From positions 20,467 to 84,466 of the forward strand of contig QKPN01000017.1 in the NCBI GenBank assembly GCA_003258405.1: a stretch of DNA of 64,000 nt, given 5' to 3'. Shown piece by piece: positions 43,199 through 51,614 of the stretch. The translations under genes were made by a program, and so were the position numbers. The stretch is from Rhodobacteraceae bacterium DSL-40 (GTDB lineage: Bacteria; Pseudomonadota; Alphaproteobacteria; Rhodobacterales; Rhodobacteraceae). The first letter of the stretch is position 1. Each line of letters opens with the position of its first letter. Below the pieces are notes generated by a model that saw only the letters and a list, made by a program, of their open reading frames with translations, was not told the DNA's origin and made no database searches.

Positions 43199-43250
43199 CC
43201 CCCCTCTCATCGCCTGTCGCGAACCGTCCCTCCGGTGCAGTCCGCACGAA

Positions 43251-43270
43251 ATGTTCCGCGCGCGGAACAT
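43251..43270. promoter_or_regulatory. parS: parS-like palindrome, copy 1
   Basis: The perfect 20-bp palindrome ATGTTCCGCGCGCGGAACAT. Three exact copies occur, all within 2.4 kb around parB, and it has the layout of ParB-binding parS sites (compare the chromosomal TGTTTCACGTGAAACA). Copy 1 is between the tRNA and the ArsR gene. Confidence 0.85.
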
Positions 43271-43286
43271 CCGGCTCCGGGTCTTG

Positions 43287-43310
43287 AAACTTAGCAAACT
43301 GGCGAAGTTT
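43287..43310. promoter_or_regulatory. Possible ArsR operator
   Basis: Dyad AAACTT-N12-AAGTTT, 38 bases upstream of the ArsR-family start. This is the spacing and position expected for self-repression by this regulator family. Evidence is positional only. Confidence 0.35.
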
Positions 43311-43347
43311 TCCTTGCCCGGCCGGCGCACGGATGATAGTTAGCTGA

Positions 43348-43689
43348 ATGACTAAGCATCATCCGGACCTCTCGCCGCTCTTCCATGCCCTGGCCGATCC
43401 GACCCGCCGGTCGATCCTGACCCGGCTCGCCGAACGCCCCGCCCGGGTCACCGACCTGTCCGGACCCACGGGCCTGCGCCTGCCGACGGTGATGCGGCAC
43501 CTCGCGGTGCTGGAGGACGCCGGGCTGATCACCACCTCCAAGACCGGGCGGGTGCGCACCTGCGCCATCGTTCCGGAGGCCCTGGATCCGGTCCGCACAT
43601 GGCTCGATGAGCAGCGGGCCATATGGGAGAGCCGGCTCGATCGGCTGGACGCCTTCGCGACGAAGGCCATGAAGGAGCGCAGGAAATGA
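43348..43689 (+). CDS. ArsR-family transcriptional regulator
   Basis: 113 residues with a winged helix: LFHALADPTRRSILTRLAER, then PTGLRLPTVMRHLAVLEDAG as the recognition helix and LITTSKTGRVRTCAIVPEAL as the wing. It lacks the cysteines of metal-sensing ArsR proteins. Such regulators are typically encoded in front of an SRPBCC protein, as here (4-base overlap with the next gene). It probably represses its own two-gene operon. The ligand is unknown. Confidence 0.9.
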   Translation: MTKHHPDLSPLFHALADPTRRSILTRLAERPARVTDLSGPTGLRLPTVMRHLAVLEDAGLITTSKTGRVRTCAIVPEALDPVRTWLDEQRAIWESRLDRLDAFATKAMKERRK

Positions 43690-44606
43690 CATCGGACCCG
43701 TCCCCCGGAGACATGATTGCGGCCCCCGACACCGAGGCGGGCCGCTTTGCGACGCTGACCTTCGCGCGGGACGTGGCCGCGCCATTGCCGGTGCTCTGGC
43801 AGATATGGACGGCCCCTGCCGCCCGTGCGGTATGGGCCGCGCCCAGCCCCTCGGTCACCGTGGAGTTTCTGGAGGCCGACACCCGCCTGGGCGGCCGCGA
43901 GGTCTCGCTCTGCAAGGCCGCGGGCCAGCCGGATTTCCGCTGCGAATGCGGCTGGCTCGATCTGAGCCCCGAAGAGCGCAGCGTGAACTACGAGGTGATC
44001 TCCTCCTCTGGGGTGCGGCAATCGGTGGCGCTGGTGACCGCCGATTTCTCGGGCACGGGCGCGCAGAGCCGGCTGGCCGTGACGGTGCAGCTGTCCGCGC
44101 TGGCGAGGGACATGGCGGCAGGCTACCGGCAGGGCTTCGAGGCGGGGCTGGCCAATCTCGCCGGGGCGGCCCGGCGCACCATGGTTCTGCAGCGCGTGAT
44201 AGAGGCCCCCCGGACCATCGTCTGGGGCGCATGGATGAACCCAGAGACGCTGCCGCAATGGTGGGGGCCGGACGGGTTCTCCTGCCGGACGACACGGATC
44301 GATCTGCGGACGGGCGGGGAATGGGTGTTCGACATGATCGCGCCCGATGGCACGATCTTCCCGAACCATCACCTCTATACCGAGGTCCGGCCCGAGGAGC
44401 GGATCCGCTATACGCTGCTCTGGGGCGAGAACGGCCCCAGACATGCCGATGCCTGGGCCGCGTTCGAGGACCAGGACGGCGCCACGAAAGTGACACTGGG
44501 CATGGTGTTCAGCACGGAGGCCGAGTTTCAGGACGCGAAGGGCTTCGGCGCCGTCGAGCTCGGCCTGCAGACCCTGGGCAAGCTGGGACGCTTCGTCACA
44601 TCCTGA
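43686..44606 (+). CDS. Double SRPBCC (AHSA1-like) domain protein
   Basis: 306 residues from ATG 43686, overlapping the ArsR stop. There are two tandem START-like ligand-binding domains: one from about 20 to 150 (TFARDVAAPLPVLWQIWTAP) and one from about 160 to 300 (VIEAPRTIVWGAWMNPETLP, QWWGPDGF, EWVFDMIAPDGT). The second is the clearer AHSA1 match; the first is more divergent. Binding of a small hydrophobic ligand is the general expectation; the function here is unknown. The operon is inserted between parS copies 1 and 2, which suggests cargo carried with the partition region. Confidence 0.85.
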   Translation: MTSDPSPGDMIAAPDTEAGRFATLTFARDVAAPLPVLWQIWTAPAARAVWAAPSPSVTVEFLEADTRLGGREVSLCKAAGQPDFRCECGWLDLSPEERSVNYEVISSSGVRQSVALVTADFSGTGAQSRLAVTVQLSALARDMAAGYRQGFEAGLANLAGAARRTMVLQRVIEAPRTIVWGAWMNPETLPQWWGPDGFSCRTTRIDLRTGGEWVFDMIAPDGTIFPNHHLYTEVRPEERIRYTLLWGENGPRHADAWAAFEDQDGATKVTLGMVFSTEAEFQDAKGFGAVELGLQTLGKLGRFVTS

Positions 44607-44621
44607 CCGGATCCGCGCCGG

Positions 44622-44641
44622 ATGTTCCGCGCGCGGAACAT
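44622..44641. promoter_or_regulatory. parS: parS-like palindrome, copy 2
   Basis: Same 20-bp palindrome as copy 1, with symmetry extending one further pair (44621-44642). It lies in the 46-base gap between the convergent SRPBCC and parB genes, immediately after the parB stop. Confidence 0.87.
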
Positions 44642-44652
44642 CTGCACGATCT

Positions 44653-45723
44653 TCAGTCGCGCAGATGCGCCAGGGCTGCCCGGATCTCGTCGGCCAGCTC
44701 CGGGCTCACCCCCTGGCCCTTGAAGCGCAGGGTGAGGGTCCGGCCCGAGAAAGACTGCTCCAGGGTAACGCCGGGCAGGATCTGGTCGGCCGCGGCGGCC
44801 GGCCGCTCCGACGCCGTCCGCGGCTCCGTCCGTTCCGGGCGGGGCAGGGGGGCGGGCGGCGCCTCCGCGGCCTCCAGCCAGCGCTCGAGCGCCGCAAGCT
44901 CCGCCTCCGGCGTCTCCGGTGTCGCGCGCTCCAGCAGGGCGATGATCCCCGCCGCCCCCTTCTCCCGGAGCTGCTCCACCAGCCGCAGCCCCAGCCGCTC
45001 GGGCAGATGCGCCGGGAATCGCAGATGGCCGTCGAGAGCGTGGTAGATCTCGAGGAAGCTGCGGATGCGCGAGCGCTTCGGACGCGAGGCGCTGGCAAAG
45101 AGCGCAAGCAGGGCCGCCTTCTCGCTCTCGAAGACCCCGCGCTTCACCGCGAGCGCCGCCACCCGGGCCCGCTCGTACTGGCTGAGCCCGACCCGGATCT
45201 CGTTTTCCTCGACCATGGCGACATAGGCATCGGCCACCGTTTCGGGGCGGCGCACCAGAGCCTGAACCGTGGCGAACCGCGCCTCGCCGGTCTCGGCAAG
45301 AAGCCCGCGGAGCGCCGCCAGCCGCCGCCAGCCGGAAATGAGCCCGTAGGGCAGGGGGCTGCCGCCCGCGCCCCGAAGCGGCGTCACCTCGATCGGCGTG
45401 CGCTGGCCATGGGCACGGATCGAGGCCCGGAGCGCGGCCATCTCTTCGTCCTCGACCGGGATGCGATCGCGCAGGAGATGGTCGGGGGCAATGTCGTCGA
45501 GCGGCAGGTCGAGCACCATCCGCCCGGTTTCCCGCGCCTGGGTCAGCGCCCGGCTCACCTCCTCGAAGGCGGCACTTCCCGCCGCATCGCCCGCCACCCG
45601 CGCAATCGGCGCGGCGGCGGCGAGCGTGGGCCGGAGCGTGGCGGAATGTTCCGCGCGCGGAACATCTGCCTCCGGGGCAGGGGAGGCGGCGGCGACGGTC
45701 GGGGTCAGGCGGCGGCGGGCCAT
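44653..45723 (-). CDS. parB: Plasmid partition protein ParB
   Basis: 356 residues. The ParB/Srx fold appears as LPLDDIAPDHLLRDRIPVED, the CTP/arginine motif as YGLISGWRRLAALRG, the ENxxR motif as VEENEIRVGLSQYERARV, and the helix-turn-helix region as KRSRIRSFLEIYHAL. The protein loads at parS and spreads as a CTP clamp to mark the replicon for ParA. The ATG overlaps the parA stop by one base (TGATG), so translation is coupled. Its own 5' coding sequence contains parS copy 3, encoding the residues DVPRAEH near position 20-26. Confidence 0.93.
   Translation of the reverse strand: MARRRLTPTVAAASPAPEADVPRAEHSATLRPTLAAAAPIARVAGDAAGSAAFEEVSRALTQARETGRMVLDLPLDDIAPDHLLRDRIPVEDEEMAALRASIRAHGQRTPIEVTPLRGAGGSPLPYGLISGWRRLAALRGLLAETGEARFATVQALVRRPETVADAYVAMVEENEIRVGLSQYERARVAALAVKRGVFESEKAALLALFASASRPKRSRIRSFLEIYHALDGHLRFPAHLPERLGLRLVEQLREKGAAGIIALLERATPETPEAELAALERWLEAAEAPPAPLPRPERTEPRTASERPAAAADQILPGVTLEQSFSGRTLTLRFKGQGVSPELADEIRAALAHLRD
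45646..45665. promoter_or_regulatory. parS: parS-like palindrome, copy 3 inside parB
   Basis: Same palindrome, fully inside the parB reading frame close to its start, in the disordered N-terminal leader where the encoded residues are unlikely to be constrained by fold. Confidence 0.85.
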
Positions 45724-47132
45724 CAGGCGCTCTCCTTCCGGGTCCGGTCTTCGGCTTCCGCGGCAAGCTCGTCCCGGCGCCAGGAGCCCAGCAGCAGGCG
45801 CTTGAAGCCTGCATAGGTCTCGTCGAAGGTCCGCCGCCCGCGCGCGTAGGTGTCACGGTTGAAATCGCGGTAATCGGCCTCGTAGATGCCGTTCACCTGT
45901 TCGCCGGCCTGCCCCACCAGGGCGGTGAAATCCTGCCGCCAGGGCGAGAGCGTGCGCCCGAGATAGGCCTGCATCAAGGCCGCCAGTTCGGCCTGCTGCG
46001 CGCCGTCGTAGCGGGTAACGACCGCCCTGACCGCATCCCATTCGAAATGCGTCTCGGGGCGGCCGAGGGCGCGGGCGGCAAGGTTCTCGCCCTCCTCGAT
46101 CGACTGGAAGGTCGAATGCAGCATGTCGAAGAAGCGGCCCGTCGAATCGAACTCGAGAAAGCTCGCCCCGAGCGGCACCAGCAGGATGTCGGCCGCCGCC
46201 AGCCCGTTGATGGTGAGATACCCGAGCGCCGGGGGTGTATCGAGGATCACCACATCATAGGCCGCAAGCACCCCGTCGCGCTCGAGCGCATTGGTGAGCG
46301 CCTCCCAGAGCTTCCAGCCCCGGAGCGCCATGCGCCAGACCGGGATCTGGAATTCGGCCCAGTAGAGGTTGAGCTGGGCGCCGATGAGATCGATGTTCGG
46401 CCAGTGGGTGGACTGGATCACGTCGCCCGCAGTGCGGCCGAGCGCGGTCTCCAGCATCTCCTCGAGCGGCAGCGGCGGGTCGCCCCGCTCGACCCGGCGG
46501 CGGTTCTCCTCCCGGAGCCCCAGCGCGTAGTCCCGGGCGATGAGCGGAAAGACCGTATCCCATTCATCGGCCACCTTGCCGCCGAAGATCGAGGTCATGG
46601 AGCCCTGGCTGTCGAGATCGATCACCAGCACCCGGTAGCCGTCGAGTGCGGCCGACATCGCCAGATGTGCCGCCGTCGAGGTCTTGCCGACCCCGCCCTT
46701 GAAATTGGCGATGGCGGTGATCTTCGCGGGAAGCCCTTCGGGCCGCCAGGGGCGGTATTCCTTGTTGCGCGCGCCTTCGGCGGCGAAATGGGCCCTGAGC
46801 CGTTGCACTTCGTCGAGCGTGAACCACTTGGCCCCGCCCTCGGTTTCCGCCGCCCCTTGCGGCAGCTCGGGATTGGCCCGCAGCACCCGGCGGAAATGCG
46901 CAGGTGCAACCGGAATGAGATACTTGGTGATCTCCCATGTGGAGAAGAGCCGCAGGCTCTTGCGCCCCTCGAGTCCGTGCCCGCGGCTCAGCAGGTCGTC
47001 CCTTCCCTGGGTGCAGCGGCTGGCGATATCGGCGAAATCGCGCGTGCCCACGGGGGGCCCCTGTTCGGCAAGGGCCGCATCGGGAGAGATGTTGAAATAG
47101 GGAGGCAGGGCCTCTTCGGGGGTCTGGGACAT
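45723..47132 (-). CDS. parA: Plasmid partition ATPase ParA
   Basis: About 469 residues from ATG 47132, which has AGGAGAGGACAGG upstream. An N-terminal winged-helix-like segment (LFSTWEITKYLIPVAPAHFR) precedes the deviant Walker A (NFKGGVGKTSTAAHLAMSAA), Walker A' (VLVIDLDSQGSMTSIFGG) and Walker B (VVILDTPPALGYLTING). The long form with DNA-binding N-terminus is the type Ia class that also autoregulates its operon. Two upstream ATGs (47183, 47201) would add basic residues without homology. The gene faces away from the origin and repA. Confidence 0.94.
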   Translation of the reverse strand: MSQTPEEALPPYFNISPDAALAEQGPPVGTRDFADIASRCTQGRDDLLSRGHGLEGRKSLRLFSTWEITKYLIPVAPAHFRRVLRANPELPQGAAETEGGAKWFTLDEVQRLRAHFAAEGARNKEYRPWRPEGLPAKITAIANFKGGVGKTSTAAHLAMSAALDGYRVLVIDLDSQGSMTSIFGGKVADEWDTVFPLIARDYALGLREENRRRVERGDPPLPLEEMLETALGRTAGDVIQSTHWPNIDLIGAQLNLYWAEFQIPVWRMALRGWKLWEALTNALERDGVLAAYDVVILDTPPALGYLTINGLAAADILLVPLGASFLEFDSTGRFFDMLHSTFQSIEEGENLAARALGRPETHFEWDAVRAVVTRYDGAQQAELAALMQAYLGRTLSPWRQDFTALVGQAGEQVNGIYEADYRDFNRDTYARGRRTFDETYAGFKRLLLGSWRRDELAAEAEDRTRKESA

Positions 47133-47286
47133 CTGCTCGACCTGTCCTCTCCTGGCATGCGGTTTGCGGGGAAAATCCCTCATGTGCCGCCTTTTTTGCA
47201 ATGTATCATGATTCGCAGCACATGGAACATAAATCGCGATGTTCTGCGTGTTTTCCTTGAAATTCCAAGGTTTCCGCGGGCCGGGG

Positions 47287-47317
47287 GCAGGGGGGCTCTG
47301 CCCCTGCGAATTTTTTT
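47287..47317 (+). terminator. Rho-independent terminator upstream of the origin
   Basis: Stem GCAGGGG/CCCCTGC (7 bp, 7-base loop) followed by GAA and seven T residues on the plus strand. No plus-strand gene precedes it, since parA runs the other way. It would stop transcripts entering the origin from antisense to parA, or end a short counter-transcript. Confidence 0.8.
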
Positions 47318-47414
47318 GATGGTGTTATTGCGTGTTAAATGAAGTGTTACGGGCTTGTGGGGTTTCGGCAAGCCTCTGGAATTCAATGCTCTACTCCCCC
47401 TTCCGGAGGGGGAA

Positions 47415-47475
47415 GTGAATCCGGAACCACGTTTCGATGAATCCGAAACCACGGGGCAGTGAATCCGGAACCCCG
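47415..47475. repeat. Iterons: three direct repeats at 22-base spacing
   Basis: Copies at 47415, 47437 and 47459: GTGAATCCGGAACCACG, ATGAATCCGAAACCACG and GTGAATCCGGAACCCCG. The exact period of 22 bases (two helical turns) puts them on one DNA face, as expected for RepA binding. Confidence 0.9.
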
Positions 47476-47554
47476 AAACAGTGATTGCGCGGCGGTGGGG
47501 CTCTCCCTAGGCTTGGTGTCATTGAAACCACGATAAGAGCGGAACCACCGTTTC

Positions 47555-48580
47555 ATGGGGCAGAGCGATATCGAGCGGGCCGGCGCGGCGGTTCCGGTCC
47601 CCGAAGGGGCAGGCGGCTTCTTCATCTGCGACCTGCCCTGGGCCGCGCCCAAGGATGACATGGCCTCGATGGAGCACCCGCTCTTCACGCTGGCGACCCG
47701 CCCCGACCGGCGGATCCTGCGCTACGAACATGGCGAGGCGATGATCGAGATCACCCCCTCGGTGAAGGGGCTCGCCACCATCCACGACAAGGACGTGCTG
47801 ATCTTCTGCATCAGCCAGTTGATGGCGGCGGTGAATGCCGGCCGGCCGACCTCGCCGACCCTCCATCTCAAGGCCCACGACCTGCTCGTCGCCACCAACC
47901 GCGAGACCTCGGGCGATGGCTACCGGCGGCTGCGCGAGGCCTTCGAGCGGCTCTCGGGGACGCGGATCGTCACCAACATCGAGACCGGCGGCATCGAGAG
48001 CACCCGCGGCTTCGGCCTCATCGACAGCTGGGAGATCCTGCGCAAGGCTCGCGGCGGGCGGATGATCCTCGTCACCGTCACCCTCTCGGACTGGATCTAC
48101 CGATCGGTGCTCTCGAAATCGGTGCTGACCCTGCACCGCGACTACTTCCGGCTCCGCAAGCCGCTCGAGCGCCGGGTCTACGAGATCGCCCGCAAGCATT
48201 GCGGCCGCCAGGCCGAGTGGCGCATCGGGCTTGAGCTGCTGCTCAAGAAATCGGGCTCCACCTCGCCCCGGCGGGTCTTCCGCAAGATGATCCGCGACAT
48301 GGAGGCCCAGGACGGGCTGCCCGACTACACGCTCGCGCTTGTCGAGGGCGATGTGGTCTGCGTACGGGCGCGCACCGGCTTCGCCGCAGGCGAGGGCGGC
48401 GGCCCGCGGCTGTCGCCGGAGGTCTACGACCGGGTGCGGGCGGCAGCCCCCGGATACGATCCCTACTGGCTCGAGGCGGAATGGCTGCGCCACTGGCAGG
48501 CTTCGGGCCGGCCGCCGCTCCGCCGTCCCGAAGCGGCCTTCGTGGCCTTCGCCCGCGCCCGGGCCGAACGCGCGGGATAA
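47555..48580 (+). CDS. repA: Plasmid replication initiator RepA (RPA family)
   Basis: 341 residues. The family signature DLPWAAPKDDMASMEHPLFT, then LATRPDRRILRYEH, is followed by ITPSVKGLATIHDKDVLIFC and the winged-helix region VLTLHRDYFRLRKPLERRVY, matching Replication initiator protein A (RPA) of alphaproteobacterial plasmids. It binds the iterons just upstream to open the origin. ATG 47555 is preferred; an internal ATG at MASMEHP would cut the conserved leader. Together with ParA, ParB, parS and iterons it makes the replicon self-sufficient. Confidence 0.93.
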   Translation: MGQSDIERAGAAVPVPEGAGGFFICDLPWAAPKDDMASMEHPLFTLATRPDRRILRYEHGEAMIEITPSVKGLATIHDKDVLIFCISQLMAAVNAGRPTSPTLHLKAHDLLVATNRETSGDGYRRLREAFERLSGTRIVTNIETGGIESTRGFGLIDSWEILRKARGGRMILVTVTLSDWIYRSVLSKSVLTLHRDYFRLRKPLERRVYEIARKHCGRQAEWRIGLELLLKKSGSTSPRRVFRKMIRDMEAQDGLPDYTLALVEGDVVCVRARTGFAAGEGGGPRLSPEVYDRVRAAAPGYDPYWLEAEWLRHWQASGRPPLRRPEAAFVAFARARAERAG

Positions 48581-48812
48581 CCGGGACAACCCTTGTCGGA
48601 AAGAGGCCGGGAGACGGCGGGCAGGGGCGTCCCGAAGGGCGCGCCACATTAACCAATGCCGCAGGCGGCAATTGGTTTGCACATTGCCGTGAGGTAATTT
48701 GATGAACACTCCGTTAACGGCACTCGAAGGGCTGCGAGCTCTTGTTGCGTGGGGGGCGGGGCGCACAAAAAGGCCTTTCGCGGGGCCTGTCTTAATGAGG
48801 GGACTTCATAGG

Positions 48813-49166
48813 ATGAAACTTTATTCCGGAATGCTTCTGCCGGCGGTTCTGCTGGCCGGTGCCGTCAGCCTGACGCCGGCGACCGCTTCGGCGCTGTCCT
48901 TCGGCGGCTTCGGTGGGGATCATGGCATTTCCATCGACTTCAAGGGCGGCTTCGGCAAGGGCGAAAGCAAGGGCGAGCACAAGGGCTGGGACAAGGGTCC
49001 GCTCGCGGATCTCTTCAACGGCAAGGGCCCCCGCGGTCACGGTGGCGGTCATGGTGGCCATGGCGGCGACAAGCCGGCTCCGGTGCCGCTGCCCGCGACG
49101 CTTCCGCTCCTGCTCGGCGGTATCGGGCTGATCGGTGCGGCGAAGCGCCGCCGCGCTGCCCGCTGA
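48813..49166 (+). CDS. VPLPA-CTERM surface protein, Gly/His/Lys-rich
   Basis: 117 residues. A signal peptide (MKLYSGMLLPAVLLAGAVSL) and short mature region rich in Gly, Lys and His (KGESKGEHKGWDKG, GHGGGHGGHGGD) are followed by the tripartite sorting tail: VPLPA (91-95), the hydrophobic TLPLLLGGIGLIG and the basic KRRRAAR. This tail is the recognition signal of the XrtD-type exosortase, which is encoded at 27634-29283. After sorting, the protein should be attached to a surface carrier or released. The metal-binding look of the His/Gly stretch is only suggestive. ATG 48813 begins the signal peptide. A bulged dyad (AACCAAT...ATTGGTT, 48651-48677) lies upstream. Confidence 0.93.
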   Translation: MKLYSGMLLPAVLLAGAVSLTPATASALSFGGFGGDHGISIDFKGGFGKGESKGEHKGWDKGPLADLFNGKGPRGHGGGHGGHGGDKPAPVPLPATLPLLLGGIGLIGAAKRRRAAR

Positions 49167-49233
49167 ACGCGAAACCCGGCAATTACCTGCCGGTGATGGC
49201 GGGGTGGCGACATCCCGCTCTTTTCAGAACACT

Positions 49234-49264
49234 GCCGGGGCCCGGATTTCCGGCCCCGGCTTTT
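49234..49264 (+). terminator. Rho-independent terminator after the VPLPA-CTERM gene
   Basis: GC-rich stem GCCGGGGCC/GGCCCCGGC, with further inner pairing across one bulge, followed by TTTTCACTTT. A smaller hairpin CCGGCA/TGCCGG (49176-49193) precedes it. The gene is thus monocistronic. Confidence 0.85.
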
Positions 49265-49408
49265 CACTTTGGTCATAATTCCCGGGAGTTGAGCATATTT
49301 CCTCCCAATCCCGCACGGATTACGATAGCGTTAGGGCCGGATTTACCCGGGCATGATGAGGCTGTAGATGCCCTTCGGGCAAGAGAACATTAGGAAAGCG
49401 GTTCTGGC

Positions 49409-50380
<972 letters not shown>

Positions 50381-50707
50381 CGGCATCGCGTCTTCGCCGA
50401 AGCCTTTTCCCGACCGTCATGATCCCGCATGGCGGCCGGGATCCCGCGCCGGCGGACGGCGCCCCTCATCGGGCTTTCCCATAGTATAACATAATTAACA
50501 TTCCCGGTTCTTCGGGAGTGTGCGCGCGCCCTGCGCCCGGCCCTTCTGCCGCGCCGCGGCATCCGGTTCTGGACACTCCGTTCCCGACGGGGCAGAAGTG
50601 CTCCTGCACCCTGCGGGTTGATTGGCGGGGGCTCGAGGCAGACAACAAGCACATCCGGGCGGGGTCGGGAACTTCATGGCAGTCCGTTGCAATCATGAGC
50701 CGCGCGC
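50381..50707. promoter_or_regulatory. Intergenic region before the second glycosyltransferase run
   Basis: 327 bases, mostly GC-rich, with one AT-rich island (about 50479-50512, CATAGTATAACATAATTAAC) that is the best promoter candidate for the plus-strand run 50708-53658. A small stem CCCG/CGGG follows it. No coding region, tRNA or terminator with a T tract was recognised. Confidence 0.45.
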
Positions 50708-51610
50708 ATGAGCCGTCTCGACGTGCTCATGCCGCACTTCCGGGATCCCGAGGGGCTCGCCCTCTCCCTTGCCTCTGTCGCCGGGCAGAGCTGGACCGGA
50801 GACATCCGCATCATCATCGTCGATGACGGCTCTCCGGGCGCGGATTTCCGTGCGGTGGAGGCGCTTGCCGCGGCCCAGGAGCTTCCGGTGGTTCTGGAGC
50901 GCAACACGGTCAATCGCGGCCGGCCCTATACCCGGAACCGGCTGCTCGATGCGATCGACAGCCCCTATGTCGCCTGGCTCGACGCGGGCGATGTCTGGTA
51001 CCCGGCCAAGATCGAGAAGCAGTTCGAACAGTTCAGCCGGCTGCGCCTCGCCGGCGAGGACATCACCCGCTACTGGATCACCTGCCATTACGACTGGCAA
51101 TGGACCGGGCGGAAGCCGCGGCTGATCCACCAGGATACCGGCGAGCGCCAGGTGCGCGAGCTGATGCTGGGCCGCAAGCTGCGGGCCTATCTCTGGACCC
51201 TGCTCGGCACCGCCGAATCCTTCCGCGCCGCCGGGCGCTTCGACGAGCGCCTGCCCCGGCTGCAGGATCTTGACTATTTTCTCCGCTTCGTTCTGGGGGG
51301 CGGCACCCTCACCGTGCCGGAGAAGACCCGCGCGCTCTGTCTTTATCACAAGTCGGATCTCGGCCGGAACGCCCGGGAGATCCGCCGCTGCAACAGGCTT
51401 ATCCGGGACAAGTACAACCCGCATCTGCGGATCTACGGCCCCGCCTTCCTCAGGACGATCCGCTACAATGCCGACATGCTCGCCGCGCGCTTTGCCGGCA
51501 ACAACGGCGAGCGGCTGAAGCAGCTCTACTACATGGGCTCCGCCGTTGCCGATCATCCGAAGCGGGCGGTCGGCGCCATGCGCCACCACCTCCTGCGCGC
51601 GGGGAAATAG
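50708..51610 (+). CDS. Glycosyltransferase family 2
   Basis: 300 residues. LDVLMPHFRDPEGLALSLAS opens the GT-A fold, IIIVDDGSPGADF binds the nucleotide, and AWLDAGDVWYPAKIEKQ stands where the DXD usually is (DAGD, a variant). The C-terminal part is basic and helical. It is the first gene of a three-gene run with the unknown gene 51615 and the GT4 gene 52402. The acceptor is unknown. Confidence 0.88.
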   Translation: MSRLDVLMPHFRDPEGLALSLASVAGQSWTGDIRIIIVDDGSPGADFRAVEALAAAQELPVVLERNTVNRGRPYTRNRLLDAIDSPYVAWLDAGDVWYPAKIEKQFEQFSRLRLAGEDITRYWITCHYDWQWTGRKPRLIHQDTGERQVRELMLGRKLRAYLWTLLGTAESFRAAGRFDERLPRLQDLDYFLRFVLGGGTLTVPEKTRALCLYHKSDLGRNAREIRRCNRLIRDKYNPHLRIYGPAFLRTIRYNADMLAARFAGNNGERLKQLYYMGSAVADHPKRAVGAMRHHLLRAGK

Positions 51611-51614
51611 CGCC

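Larger units (their letters stand above)
47133..47554. other. Replication origin and divergent parA/repA control region
   Basis: 422 bases without a gene. From left to right it holds the parA promoter side, a plus-strand terminator (47287-47317), an AT-rich tract with three GTGTTA hexamers (47322, 47332, 47344; roughly one helical turn apart), an inverted repeat TCCCCC/GGGGGA at 47395-47413, three 22-base iterons (47415-47475) and a partial fourth ending in GTGATTG. Degenerate copies of the iteron core (GAAACCACG, GGAACCACCG) lie just before the repA start. The combination of AT-rich unwinding tract plus iterons next to a replicase gene is the usual layout of an iteron origin. Confidence 0.82.

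Noticed and set aside
40610..43294. 894-codon plus-strand open frame
   Set aside because: Antisense to the sulfotransferase and GMC genes and reading through the tRNA; no recognisable domain.
44528..45856. 442-codon minus-strand frame overlapping parB
   Set aside because: It is a frame-shifted shadow of parB, rich in Arg/Ala/Gly/Pro without ParB motifs; parB has the CTP motif and ENxxR.
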